Positions 10,431 to 20,100 of a stretch of 64,000 bases of DNA are shown here, one piece after another. The position numbers and the translations under genes are program-made. Below the pieces are notes generated by a model. It was given only the letters and a program-made list of their open reading frames with translations, was not told where the DNA came from and made no database searches. Source of the stretch: Listeria weihenstephanensis (GTDB taxonomy: Bacteria; Bacillota; Bacilli; Lactobacillales; Listeriaceae); the NCBI RefSeq assembly GCF_003534205.1, contig NZ_CP011102.1:1996036-2060035 (forward strand), given 5' to 3'. Each line of letters opens with the position of its first letter. Within the stretch, counting starts at the first letter, position 1.

Positions 10431-12504
10431 TTAACCCTCCATCAAGTAGTTTATTAACCAAACTATCAATTCTTTCCTTCATCGAAAGTCCACTTATTTC
10501 AAACTCTTTTGTCAGCTTTGCTTCTAAGTAATATTGATAATTCATAGTTTGAGTACTTCCTTGAAAGTTTCTAACCTCTTCTTTAAGCTCTTTTGTAATA
10601 TCCTCTAATAGATTTTGCTTATTGTTTTCACTCAATCTAAGCCTTTCTATTTCAGAATAAAGGTTACTTATTCGCTCATTTTTTTGAGGATTTGTGTCAT
10701 ATAATTTAAATAAATTTGAATTTAACACCCCTTCCAAAGAAAAATTTGATTGATCCATATATATATCACTCATGGTAAGCTTGCCATCCATTCTCTCTAA
10801 CCGCAATACCTCAAATGGCTTTAAATTTCTAATTGATAGAGGATTGTGAGAAGTTGTGATAAATTGGATATAAGGAAATATTTTTTTAAATATATCAGAA
10901 AGATTAATAATCCAATTAGGATGGAGATGATTTTCGATCTCATCAATTAAGACTATTGCCTGTCCATCAAAGTGACTATAATGATTTTTAATGGTTTTCA
11001 TAATATCAACTACTAATGCAACCATAGTACCGTATCCATCACTTAATTCATTAAATTTAGCTATCCAATCGTAATTTTTAAAAAATAGAGTTTTCTGCTC
11101 TAAATAGATATCTGTTGGCTGCATAAATATCTTTTTCACTACATTGGCAACTGTCTCAAAATCCATAGCACTCAAAGTTGATAAATATTCCTCTGAGTTC
11201 ACCAATCCTATCCTTGAATCAAATAAATTCTTAATCGAGCTGGGATAGTTACTACTTTCAACATTCTCACCATCCCTCAATCTTGTTGAACCATACCCGA
11301 TTACCAGTGGGTACTTCCCATTATTATTATTAAAAGTGTAGATGTCCCCAAGTTCTGAAAACACATTTACTTCGTAATCTAGTTCACTTCCAATGATTTG
11401 ATTACTATATTCAGGATGAACCATGGCTAGGGCGATAGCCTGTAATATAGATGTTTTTCCTGCACCATTTTCCCCCAGTATAGTTACCCAAGGTTTGATT
11501 CCTTTTTCAGTCCTAATATTAAATTCGATATCTTTCACAGTTTTATAGTTTTTTATTTGTACTCTATTTATAAATACCGGTTTAATCTGTTCTCCATACA
11601 CATCTTTTTCCCTTCCAATAGAGAAAAATCCTTTTCTAAAACTATAGACCTCTCCGTTGTTAATCCAATCCTTCTTAGAAACAGCGCTATTGTTATCCTT
11701 AATTCGATGCTCGATCACTCCAAATTCTGGATGAGTAACTTCATCTCTGACAATGTTGTCCTCTTTTTTGAATATCTTCGATTTAAAGTTTCTAAGAATT
11801 AATTGATTCACCATTCTTTCAATGCTATCATCAAAATACTTTTCACTTTCTAAATAAAATAATTCATCATTTAAAAAACGATACCGTAAAAAATCTATTT
11901 GTTCGCAGGCAAAATCATCATTTAAGTCTAAAGGTTTTGATTTATCATAACCTGGAAGGCGCTCTATAAATCTCATTTCTGCACGCGTATCTATGAGGAT
12001 TCTACGCATTAGTCCATAAACCTCAATTGATACTTTTCCTTTGCGGGTAATTCCAAATAAAGCACCCTCATCTGTATAATTAAAATGCGAGTTAATTTTT
12101 GTATTTAAATTCAATGGGTTCAAAAGTTCCCTTTCCCCCTTACTATTTACAGGAAAAATACCTCTTCTATACTTCAAACAATTACCACAAATAACTATTT
12201 TGTTTGAAATTAACGATTTATTTCTTTCCAATCTCTCAATATAAATTTGCTCATTAAATGACCAACCTTCTTCTACATCCTTTTTTTCCCACGGATGAAA
12301 TTTCATTGGGATGAAGTCTGATAAAAAGAGCTCTTCAATTCCTCCACAGAAAGGACATTTTGACTTTACCTCTTTACAAAATATACCAGGAATTGGCAAC
12401 GGATACTCAATCAAATCTCTACTTTGGTCAATATTTTCATAAGCGAAATAATCTTTCACCATCTGCATATATATTTTCTTACTTTCATTACTAAGAGACA
12501 TCAT
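10423..12504 (-). CDS. ptuA: AAA ATPase, Septu PtuA-like, with N-terminal zinc/HNH-like domain
   Basis: Predicted ATPase subunit of the Septu-like pair. 693 residues from the ATG at 12504, which has GAGGTG 8 bases upstream; an earlier in-frame GTG overlaps that site. The C-terminal half is an SMC/OLD-like ABC-type ATPase: Walker A GENGAGKT (344-351), a signature-like LSDGYGTM (about 487), Walker B VLIDEIENHLHP (518-529) and switch histidine TTSHNPL (about 550). The N-terminal third carries C50-xx-C53 and C106-xx-C109, followed by FPV and LLNP, the same spacing as in the HNH domain of its partner but without the catalytic N and H. It begins 45 bp after a small zinc-ribbon gene in the same orientation. 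AT-rich and probably acquired. Confidence 0.8.
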   Translation of the reverse strand: MMSLSNESKKIYMQMVKDYFAYENIDQSRDLIEYPLPIPGIFCKEVKSKCPFCGGIEELFLSDFIPMKFHPWEKKDVEEGWSFNEQIYIERLERNKSLISNKIVICGNCLKYRRGIFPVNSKGERELLNPLNLNTKINSHFNYTDEGALFGITRKGKVSIEVYGLMRRILIDTRAEMRFIERLPGYDKSKPLDLNDDFACEQIDFLRYRFLNDELFYLESEKYFDDSIERMVNQLILRNFKSKIFKKEDNIVRDEVTHPEFGVIEHRIKDNNSAVSKKDWINNGEVYSFRKGFFSIGREKDVYGEQIKPVFINRVQIKNYKTVKDIEFNIRTEKGIKPWVTILGENGAGKTSILQAIALAMVHPEYSNQIIGSELDYEVNVFSELGDIYTFNNNNGKYPLVIGYGSTRLRDGENVESSNYPSSIKNLFDSRIGLVNSEEYLSTLSAMDFETVANVVKKIFMQPTDIYLEQKTLFFKNYDWIAKFNELSDGYGTMVALVVDIMKTIKNHYSHFDGQAIVLIDEIENHLHPNWIINLSDIFKKIFPYIQFITTSHNPLSIRNLKPFEVLRLERMDGKLTMSDIYMDQSNFSLEGVLNSNLFKLYDTNPQKNERISNLYSEIERLRLSENNKQNLLEDITKELKEEVRNFQGSTQTMNYQYYLEAKLTKEFEISGLSMKERIDSLVNKLLDGGLNE

Positions 12505-12549
12505 TATTAACACACCTCACTTAACTAATTACATTTTTCAAACATAAGC

Positions 12550-12840
12550 TCATGCTTCATCATATTGAATAACTTCTGGCACTTTTTCCTGAAATTTCTC
12601 ATCATCTTCAAACGCTATCATTTCAGCATTTTCTGGCACTTCTACTCTGCTCACATGAATTCCATGATTACAGTTTTCACACCAAACAACCATATAACCA
12701 ACCCGAGTATCCATATTTCCAATATATGCGTAGTCAACTTCTTTTTCGCCACAATTAGGGCATACTAACTTCTCCCGCATCGGTAACATGCTATTAATGG
12801 AGTCAATTATTGGTAGCCATCTTCTAAATCTCTGCTTCAC
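12550..12840 (-). CDS. Small zinc-ribbon protein, candidate immunity protein
   Basis: I do not recognise a named family. 96 residues from a GTG at 12840, which has AAGGTGGG eight bases upstream and lies one base after the stop of the LXG gene; an earlier in-frame ATG at 12867 would overlap that gene and has no clear site. It has a zinc-ribbon pattern, CPNCGEKE then WCENCNHG, a basic N-terminus (KQRFRRWL) and an acidic C-terminal tail. No signal peptide or membrane segment is present, so it should be cytoplasmic. The position immediately after an LXG toxin, in the place ywqK occupies after ywqJ in B. subtilis, suggests the cognate immunity protein. This rests on position only. Confidence 0.55.
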   Translation of the reverse strand: MKQRFRRWLPIIDSINSMLPMREKLVCPNCGEKEVDYAYIGNMDTRVGYMVVWCENCNHGIHVSRVEVPENAEMIAFEDDEKFQEKVPEVIQYDEA

Positions 12841-12841
12841 T

Positions 12842-14239
12842 CTATTTTCCCACCTTGAAAAAATCATTTGTTTTCACGCTATTATTTGTGTAATAATAAT
12901 TCAGCCATTCTGGTTCTGATAGTTCTGCACCCTTTTCATATAATCCCAACATTCGAGAGTTATCTGGTGCTCCAAATGTTTTAATTTGATACACATGCAT
13001 GCGCTCATGCCCCAAGGTCATTATCAAATTTTCCTTATCCGTAAAAGCCCTTGGATATAGTTCAATACTATTTCCTTTTGGCACTGCTCTTCCGTAAAAT
13101 TCCCTATTCACCAAATCTGTATCTCTAATAATTTTAATCTTAATACCTTCCAATCCAATTCCCGCATCTTTAGCCACTTGTTCCACATGCCGTAACTGCA
13201 TTGGCTCACTAAGTCCACTGAAAGCACCCGTATTTGCAGTTTTTCGATACATTGGCAGTAAATCAATAGTATCCACGAATTTGCTAACTCCAAAAAGGCT
13301 TCCCGCATACATCGTCACTACCGATACACCATCTATCGCACGTCTGCTATTACTAATTCGCTCAGCAGTAACCGCGTCAATACCATATACAGCGCGATAT
13401 AAAGCACCCACCCCAAATAATTCGCGCATTGTACTCTCATTCTGCCAGTAGATAATTTGCTGGTTCGCCAAATCTAAAGTCGCTTCCGTATTTAAAATAC
13501 CATCCGTAAGCACAAAACCAGCTTGATTTCCTTTTGGAATGTTTGGTGTCAGCCCAATTTCCTCCATCGCTTTTATCTTATCATCGATTGCCTGCTGGCT
13601 TGCGTACATCCGCACTAAATCCGCAAATGGTTCTGCCGACAACGTATCCAAATGATAACTCCCTGTACGACTATCGAACCGTAAATTCTGTTTGATCTGC
13701 TGAATAGCTACTTGAATATGATGCGCCAAGTCCCCTAGCTCATCGAAAAAGCGGGCATGACTACGCTCAAAATCCAAAAGCTTCTCTAAGATCTGTTCTT
13801 TTTTATGTGCCTCGAAAATTTGTGCAGTTAATCCATTTAATTCAAATACATTCTTGGCATCTGTTAAATGACTCAATTGTGCGGTGATATCTTCCATTTT
13901 ATTTTCGTACGTATTCATTTTCTGTCCTAAATCATAAATCCCATCTGCGTCCAACCTAGCATTGGGTGAAGCATCCACTTGACTATGAAAATCTGTAATA
14001 TATTTTTGAAGTAAGTCTTCACTCAAGTTTAATCCTTGCTTGATGGAATTGCATAACGGAAAATAAGTCGCCGCATAATATTCTTTCGAGGTTGTAATCG
14101 CTTCGCCAGTGATTGATCTGTCATTAATATAGTTTTCCACCGCTCGCTTGACAGCCGCAATGCCTGTACGCGCTTCCTGATTACTCGATCGAAGTTGGTG
14201 TGCAAAATGCGTAACTTCTGCAATATCAATGCGTGTCAC
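12842..14239 (-). CDS. LXG-domain T7SS effector with C-terminal HExxH domain
   Basis: Predicted antibacterial effector exported by a type VIIb secretion system. 465 residues. The N-terminal part (about 1-210) is a helical LXG domain beginning MTRIDIAEVTHFAHQLR. A linker resembling pre-toxin regions follows (SLFGVSKFVDTIDLLPMYRK, about 318-337). The C-terminal domain contains LGHERMHVYQI, an HExxH zinc-site motif at about 411-415 with the HV-Q context found in DUF4157-like metallopeptidase domains, and a possible third ligand in YEKGAELSE. Start GTG at 14239, overlapping the preceding stop as GTGA, with GGGAG upstream. The two small helical genes upstream are the usual LXG partners. The target is unknown, and whether the toxin is a peptidase is inference. 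Confidence 0.8.
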   Translation of the reverse strand: MTRIDIAEVTHFAHQLRSSNQEARTGIAAVKRAVENYINDRSITGEAITTSKEYYAATYFPLCNSIKQGLNLSEDLLQKYITDFHSQVDASPNARLDADGIYDLGQKMNTYENKMEDITAQLSHLTDAKNVFELNGLTAQIFEAHKKEQILEKLLDFERSHARFFDELGDLAHHIQVAIQQIKQNLRFDSRTGSYHLDTLSAEPFADLVRMYASQQAIDDKIKAMEEIGLTPNIPKGNQAGFVLTDGILNTEATLDLANQQIIYWQNESTMRELFGVGALYRAVYGIDAVTAERISNSRRAIDGVSVVTMYAGSLFGVSKFVDTIDLLPMYRKTANTGAFSGLSEPMQLRHVEQVAKDAGIGLEGIKIKIIRDTDLVNREFYGRAVPKGNSIELYPRAFTDKENLIMTLGHERMHVYQIKTFGAPDNSRMLGLYEKGAELSEPEWLNYYYTNNSVKTNDFFKVGK

Positions 14240-14604
14240 AAAATCAGCTCCCTATGCAACCTTTTTTCCTGACTTTCCATATCATAGAGCCTATTCTGAA
14301 TTGTTTTTCGTTCTAACTCCACCTCTTCTTGTAGCGCTTCCATTGTATGCGTAACTTTTTGCCGATGTGCTCTTGCCATATCTTCTGCATAATGAGCCAC
14401 ACTTCTACCTTGATTGCCTTGCCATACTTCTTGTGATTGTGCCAGAATCTCTGATTTTTCCCTTTCCATTCTATGTAACCGTTCTTCCAATTCTTCTAAC
14501 TCCGCCTGTTTTCGATTGACACGTATCAGCTTATCAAGATAACTACCCCGCTCTTTTCTAAGTTGCTTGAGCGTCTCATAGATTTGTTCACTTTTGGCAT
14601 CCAT
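14236..14604 (-). CDS. LXG-partner helical protein, DUF5082/YwqH-like
   Basis: 122-residue, almost wholly alpha-helical, highly charged protein with coiled-coil character (LEELEERLHRMEREKSEILA near residues 35-54). It lacks cysteines, a signal peptide and membrane segments. In YwqHIJ-type loci and in the LXG systems of streptococci and staphylococci, small helical partners bind the LXG domain and target the toxin to the secretion machine. Position, size and composition match that role. It starts with ATG at 14604, three bases after the preceding stop, and overlaps the LXG gene by four bases, implying coupled translation. Confidence 0.75.
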   Translation of the reverse strand: MDAKSEQIYETLKQLRKERGSYLDKLIRVNRKQAELEELEERLHRMEREKSEILAQSQEVWQGNQGRSVAHYAEDMARAHRQKVTHTMEALQEEVELERKTIQNRLYDMESQEKRLHRELIL

Positions 14605-14607
14605 CTC

Positions 14608-14892
14608 TTAACGTACCTCCATCTGTAGTTTTTGACCCACTTCCTGGTCTTTTGCGGCATAGGCTTCTCCCACTTGTTTGATTCGAATCGCATCTTCCTG
14701 CACAATGTCTTTAAAAGACTCTACGCTCTCTAATAAAGTGATGAGTGTTTCACGACAATTTGATATTGAATGACTTTGCGTGTACGACATATTATTATTT
14801 TTCATCGGATAATAATCTAATTGCTGAACACTATCGCCCAAATTCGCGGCATGGTTCATCATAACATCTCTATTTACCTTGATTTCTGACAA
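14608..14892 (-). CDS. LXG-partner protein, YwqI/TIGR04197-like (WXG100-sized)
   Basis: First gene of the toxin operon. From a TTG at 14892 (MSEIKVNRD) it encodes 94 residues. GAGGAG lies 7 bases upstream, and this start gives a WXG100-like length; a longer reading from further upstream would add an implausible hydrophobic leader that overlaps the promoter. The sequence is predicted helical with a serine/asparagine-rich middle (YTQSHSISNC) and the downstream motif VGEAYAAKDQEVG, typical of TIGR04197-type T7SS proteins. Probably a second LXG partner that forms a secretion complex with the toxin. Confidence 0.75.
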   Translation of the reverse strand: MSEIKVNRDVMMNHAANLGDSVQQLDYYPMKNNNMSYTQSHSISNCRETLITLLESVESFKDIVQEDAIRIKQVGEAYAAKDQEVGQKLQMEVR

Positions 14893-14929
14893 CTGGTATC
14901 TCCTCTTCTCTTTTGAGTGATAATTACTT

Positions 14930-14958
14930 ATTATACAGGAACATGGAGATATTGTCAG
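14930..14958 (-). promoter_or_regulatory. Sigma-A promoter of the LXG operon
   Basis: On the minus strand CTGACA (14958-14953), a 17-base spacer, then TATAAT (14935-14930), about 38 bases before the TTG start. Close to consensus. Confidence 0.7.
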
Positions 14959-14978
14959 GTAAAATTTTGAAACCCATA

Positions 14979-15035
14979 AAAAAGCCATTAAAATAGTCAC
15001 CAACATTAGTTAGTTCATACTTTAATGACTTTTTA
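14979..15035 (-). terminator. Terminator after accDA
   Basis: On the minus strand AAAAGTCATTAAA pairs with TTTAATGGCTTTT (one G-U), with a run of T after it. It separates accA from the LXG operon, so that operon relies on its own promoter. Confidence 0.8.
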
Positions 15036-15042
15036 TTATCAT

Positions 15043-15999
15043 TTATAATTCCTCGTAAACGCCAATCTTCTTGAACTTCTCATATCGCTGATCCGCCAAT
15101 TGTTCGCCGTCAAGGGCAGACAATGCGTTCAAGCCTTTACGAATAACGGTTGAGATTAAAGCGGCTTGTTCTTCGGTATTGCGATGTGCTCCACCACGAA
15201 TTTCTGGAATAATTCCGTCTGTGATGCCCAAATCAAAGAGATCAGCAGCGGTTATTTTCATGGATTCGGCAGCTTGTTTGGCAAGTCCTGCGTCTTTCCA
15301 CAAAATTGCCGCAGCGCCTTCTGGTGAAATAACGGAGAATACCGCATTTTCAAGCATATAGATCTGGTTTCCGACGCCAAGCCCTAGAGCTCCACCACTT
15401 CCACCTTCACCGATAACAACTGAAATAATTGGTACTGTCATGTCACTCATTTCATAGAGATTGCGCGCGATTGCTTCACTTTGTCCGCGTTCTTCTGCTG
15501 CTCGACCAGGATAGGCACCCTTTGTATCGATAAAACAGATAATTGGGCGTCCAAATTTATTGGCCTGCTTCATCAAACGTAGCGCCTTACGGAAGCCTTC
15601 AGGATGAGGCATACCGAAATTGCGATGCAAATTATCTTTTGTATCTTTTCCACGTTGATGACCGATAACAGTTACCGGCATACCTTGGAAAGTTGCAACA
15701 CCAGACACGATCGCAGCGTCATCACCGAAGTAACGATCGCCATGTAGTTCCATAAACTGATCAAATATGAATGGAATATAGTCGAGTGTTGTTGGACGTT
15801 CTGGATGACGCGCCACTTGGAATTTATCCCAAGCTGACATGTTGCCATAGATTGCGTCCTCTAATTTACCAAGTCGGATTTCTAGTTTTACGATTTCCTT
15901 TGATAAATCCACATCGGACTTTTCATTATATTCTTTGAGGTCTGCAATTTTTGTTTGTAACTCTAAAATCGGTTTTTCAAACTCTAGCTCATTTGCCAT
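15043..15999 (-). CDS. accA: Acetyl-CoA carboxylase carboxyltransferase subunit alpha
   Basis: With AccD forms the carboxyltransferase that moves CO2 from carboxybiotin to acetyl-CoA, giving malonyl-CoA for fatty acid synthesis. 318 residues, normal length. Typical features are the N-terminal helical hairpin ([18 protein letters not shown]), GHQRGKDTK, the [10 protein letters not shown] oxyanion region and [14 protein letters not shown]. The ATG at 15999 overlaps the end of accD by 11 bases and has GGAGGA within accD, giving coupled 1:1 expression. A terminator follows the stop. Confidence 0.97.
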   Translation of the reverse strand: MANELEFEKPILELQTKIADLKEYNEKSDVDLSKEIVKLEIRLGKLEDAIYGNMSAWDKFQVARHPERPTTLDYIPFIFDQFMELHGDRYFGDDAAIVSGVATFQGMPVTVIGHQRGKDTKDNLHRNFGMPHPEGFRKALRLMKQANKFGRPIICFIDTKGAYPGRAAEERGQSEAIARNLYEMSDMTVPIISVVIGEGGSGGALGLGVGNQIYMLENAVFSVISPEGAAAILWKDAGLAKQAAESMKITAADLFDLGITDGIIPEIRGGAHRNTEEQAALISTVIRKGLNALSALDGEQLADQRYEKFKKIGVYEEL

Positions 16000-16864
16000 T
16001 GATCGAGTCCTCCTTTTTCGTATGGATATCTAGGAGGAAGCGCAGAGTTTCCCGCATATCAAGGCGCGAAATGACATTATCAAGCTGACCGTGTTTCAGC
16101 AAAAATTCCGCAGTTTGGAAGTCTTCTGGTAAATCTTCACGTACCGTTTGTTCGATGACACGACGACCGGCAAAACCAATCATAGCGCCAGGTTCTGCAA
16201 AATTATAATCACCTAGTGACGCGAAACTCGCTGACACGCCTCCTGTTGTAGGATGCGTCATGATCGAGATTGCAAGCCCACCATGATTGCTAAATCGTTT
16301 GAATGCAGCGGATGTTTTCGCCATTTGCATGAGTGAAACCATTCCTTCTTGCATTCTCGCCCCACCTGATGCTGTAAAAATGATGAATGGAACGCCAAGT
16401 TTGTCTGCTTTTTCAACGCCGCGCAGTATTTTTTCACCGACAACAGAGCCCATGCTTGCCATTCTGAATCGGGAATCCATCACCGCTACAACAAATGGTA
16501 AAGATGCTATCGTTGCGGTACCTGTTAAAATCGCCTCATTTAAACCTGTTTTCTGTTTATCTTTTACAATTCTATCCATATAATCTTCAAACTGTAATGG
16601 ATTCGCTGTTGTCAAATTCCCGTCTAACTCTTGGAATGAGCCTTCGTCCACTAAATAAGCCACTCGTTCTTGAGCGCCAAGAGAGTGGTGATATCCGCAA
16701 TAGGTGCATACTTTCATATTCTTCTGCAATTCTTTGGAGTACATAATTTTCTTGCACGATGGACATTTCGTCATGATTCCTTCTGGAACATCAGGTTTCG
16801 AGCCGTCTGATGGAATCGTGGCATATTTTCTCTTCTTTGGTTTTGTAAATAAATCTCCTAACAA
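15989..16864 (-). CDS. accD: Acetyl-CoA carboxylase carboxyltransferase subunit beta
   Basis: Partner of AccA in malonyl-CoA formation. 291 residues from a TTG at 16864 ([14 protein letters not shown]), which has GGGGGG about 8 bases upstream and gives the family length; the open frame continues upstream to 16921 but without a site. The N-terminal C4 zinc ribbon is CPSCKK followed by CTYCGYHH. The carboxyltransferase core shows [12 protein letters not shown] and [14 protein letters not shown] good promoter lies about 130 bases upstream. Confidence 0.96.
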   Translation of the reverse strand: MLGDLFTKPKKRKYATIPSDGSKPDVPEGIMTKCPSCKKIMYSKELQKNMKVCTYCGYHHSLGAQERVAYLVDEGSFQELDGNLTTANPLQFEDYMDRIVKDKQKTGLNEAILTGTATIASLPFVVAVMDSRFRMASMGSVVGEKILRGVEKADKLGVPFIIFTASGGARMQEGMVSLMQMAKTSAAFKRFSNHGGLAISIMTHPTTGGVSASFASLGDYNFAEPGAMIGFAGRRVIEQTVREDLPEDFQTAEFLLKHGQLDNVISRLDMRETLRFLLDIHTKKEDSINGK

Positions 16865-16993
16865 AGGATGAACCCCCCTTAAAAACACAATCTCTTTACT
16901 ACCAGCGCAAAAATAATACATATAATAATAGCTTTTCGTAGCGCGCTTTCATTTGGTAGCTATTTTCCTACTACATAAATCGGTTACTCTCCC

Positions 16994-17022
16994 ATAGTAG
17001 CATTTTTTGGCTTGTTTGTCTT
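16994..17022 (-). promoter_or_regulatory. Sigma-A promoter of accDA
   Basis: On the minus strand AAGACA (17022-17017), 17-base spacer, TACTAT (16999-16994). It implies a leader of about 120 nt before accD. I looked for a FapR-type palindrome here and saw none. Confidence 0.6.
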
Positions 17023-17146
17023 ATTTATTTTCTAGCCTATTTACAGACGAGAGCGGACGTGAAAAAGCAAAATCCTAGGTTCTATCAGGCTCCTGACACT
17101 TTATCCGTCCACTCACTATACCACATTTTTTTTATTTTTTAAAAGT

Positions 17147-20100
17147 CTAACGAATGATAAAATTTCCTTCTCCAAGAAATTCTGTTATTGTTTTTATCGT
17201 TTCTGGGCTTCCATTAATGCAAAATTTGGGCTGTAATTGCGTCGTTATTTTTGTTGTTTCATCATGTAAAATAACAGAAATATCGCCTCTATTTGCAAGC
17301 AAAATCGTTTTTAGTTGCTCCAGCTTCGACACATCCTTGATTCTTAAAAAGGCTCTCTTGGGAACTTCAATATCTTTGACGTTCTCTGCTTTATTGATGA
17401 CTAATTGTAACTCGCCATTTCGCTGATCTACTTTTGCTTGAAGTAGAACAATAAGTCCTTTTTGGGCTAGATCGGCGTATTTCCGGTATGTCTCAGGAAA
17501 CATGACAGCGCTCATTTCACGGCTATCATCGCTGATTGTGAGGAAACACATCGACTCGCCTTTTTTGGTGCGGATTGATTTTATGTCATGAATGTACGCC
17601 GCAACTTTATAATTTTTACCCGATTTCACTTGCGATAAAGCTGTAATTTCGAGAAGTTTTAATTTATCTTGATAAAAAGTGACGGGGTGCGCGGAAACGT
17701 ATTGTCCCACATACTCCTTCTCTTTTTCCAGTTTCGTATCTAATGCTAGCGGACTTGCTTCACGGTATTTCGGCTTCATTTTGCTGAAAAGTTCGTCATC
17801 CGTGGTAAAGAGATTGATCCCCTTCTCATCATCGCCGAGTAAGTGGACGTATTGCAGCGCCGCATCCATGGAAGCCATATAAGTAGCACGATCTTTACCA
17901 AATTCATCAAAACATCCCGCGTATATGAGAGCCTCTAGGACTTGTTTTGTCAGTTGTTTTTGAGGCATCCGTTCGCAAAAATCAAAGAAATCTAGGAATG
18001 GCGCGCCTTTTCGTTCGTTCACGATCGCCATCACAAACTTACTTGGCACTTTACGAATCACGCGCAAGCTAAAGCGAATCGCATCACCTTCTACTTGAAA
18101 ATGATAATAACTGCGGTTAATCGATGGACCTTTCATTTTGATGCCATAATTTTTTGCTTCGGTCATATATTGGCTAATTTTATCGTCGTTTCCAATCACT
18201 GCGCTGAGCAAAGAGGCCATAAATGCTGCGGGATAATTAGCTTTTAGATAAGCAAGTTGAAAGGCGATTTTCGAATAGGCGACGGCGTGACTTCTATTAA
18301 AACCATAATTGGCAAAACGCACGATTAGGTCGTACACTTGGTTTGCGCTTTCTTTTGTATAGCCCTTTTGACTAGCACCAGTGACAAAATGTATCCGTTC
18401 TTCTTCTAGTACATCCGCCTTTTTCTTGCTCACTGCACGACGCAATAAATCGGCTTCTCCGAGTGAAAATCCAGCCATCTGGGAGGCGACTTGGATGATT
18501 TGCTCTTGGTAAACAATGATCCCATAAGTCACGCCTAAAATTGGCTCTAAATCAGGGTGAGGATAAACTATTTCTTGCTTCCCGTGTTTTCGCGCGATAA
18601 ATGTATCAATTTGCTCCATCGGGCCTGGACGATACAGTGCATTGGTCGCGACGATATCTTCAAAGGAAGTCGGGCGCAAATGCTTGAGTACGCGCCTGAT
18701 TCCATCTGATTCAAACTGAAAAATCCCTGTTGTATCACCTTTTTGAAAAATTTGAAGGGTTTTTGCATCATCTAGCGGGATATCCTGTATGGTTAATGGC
18801 GTGTCGCGGAGATAGTTTACATTTTTTATCGTTCGATCGAGTAATGTTAGATTTCGAAGCCCCAAAAAGTCCATTTTTAAGAGTCCGATTTTCTCAAGGT
18901 CTCCCATCGCAAACTGGGTTAAAAGTGCATCCCCACTCCCTTTTTGCAGGGCTATTTGATCGACTAGCGGTTTATCACTGATAACAACTCCAGCTGCGTG
19001 GGTTGAGATGTGGCGCGGCAGGCCTTCAATTTCGTTCGCAATTTCCCAAATAAGCTGGTTTTGTTCCGAACTAATAATGTGGCGTTGTAAGGCTGTAGAC
19101 TGTTCATACGCCTTTGTGAGTGTCATTCCGAGTTCCCGTGATATAAGTTTAGACCAGTCGGTTAATTGAACGGAGTTGAGTCCAAACGTCCGCGCTGTAT
19201 CGCGGATTGCCGCCTTGGCTGCGAGCGTTCCAAATGTGCCAATTTGAGCGACATGTTGCGTCCCGTATTTTTCGACGACATACGAAATAACCTCATCACG
19301 ACGGTTATCTGGAAAATCTAAGTCAATATCCGGCATACTTACTCGTTCTGGATTTAAAAATCGTTCAAATAAAAGTTGGTACTCTATCGGATCGACATCT
19401 GTGATTTGTAATACGAAAGAAACCAGTGAACCAGCGGCGGAACCACGACCTGGGCCTGTTAAAATATCACTTTCGCGCGCGTACTTCATGACGTCCCAGA
19501 CAATGAGGAAATAATCAGAGAAGCCCATATCTTGGATAACATTCAACTCGTAATCCAGGCGTTCCCAATAGACGGCACTAAGATTGCTCACTCGTTTTTT
19601 GAGTGCCTCGTAACATAAGTCCTTTAATACTGGCCCAGCTTCGAACCCTTCTGCTAGCGGGAATTTAGGAAGCAAATGTTGATCCATCGCAATTTCGACG
19701 TCACACATGTCTGCTATTTCCCCAGTTAATGCGAGGGCTTCTTTTTCAAATGGTGTTGTAAATAACGCTTCCATTTCCTCCGGCGAAGCAAAATAAGCTC
19801 CACCAGCATTCGGTAAATTTTGCCATGACACCGTTTCATTATCACGGATTGCCCGTAAAATTTCGGTACTACGGATACCTTTTGGCTCCAAGTATTGGAC
19901 GTTTTTCGTTGCTACAGCTGGAATCCCCTCTGTTTCGCAAAACGAACGAATAGCCTCATATTGCGGATTTTCTTTTTGTAACGCCATATAAAAGTTAGCA
20001 TCATCGGCAATCTCGCGCCATTTTGCAATAACAATATGGGCATCATCATGTAAACCCTGTCCAATGAGACGCTCGACTTCACCTGTCATTCCTGGAGAAA

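Noticed and set aside
14893-15006. Longer N-terminus with a hydrophobic segment for the first LXG-partner gene
   Set aside because: It would run through the promoter and the accDA terminator; the TTG at 14892 with GAGGAG gives the family length.
16865-17146. FapR-type palindrome upstream of accD
   Set aside because: Only a sigma-A promoter and short imperfect repeats were seen; nothing close to the FapR consensus.
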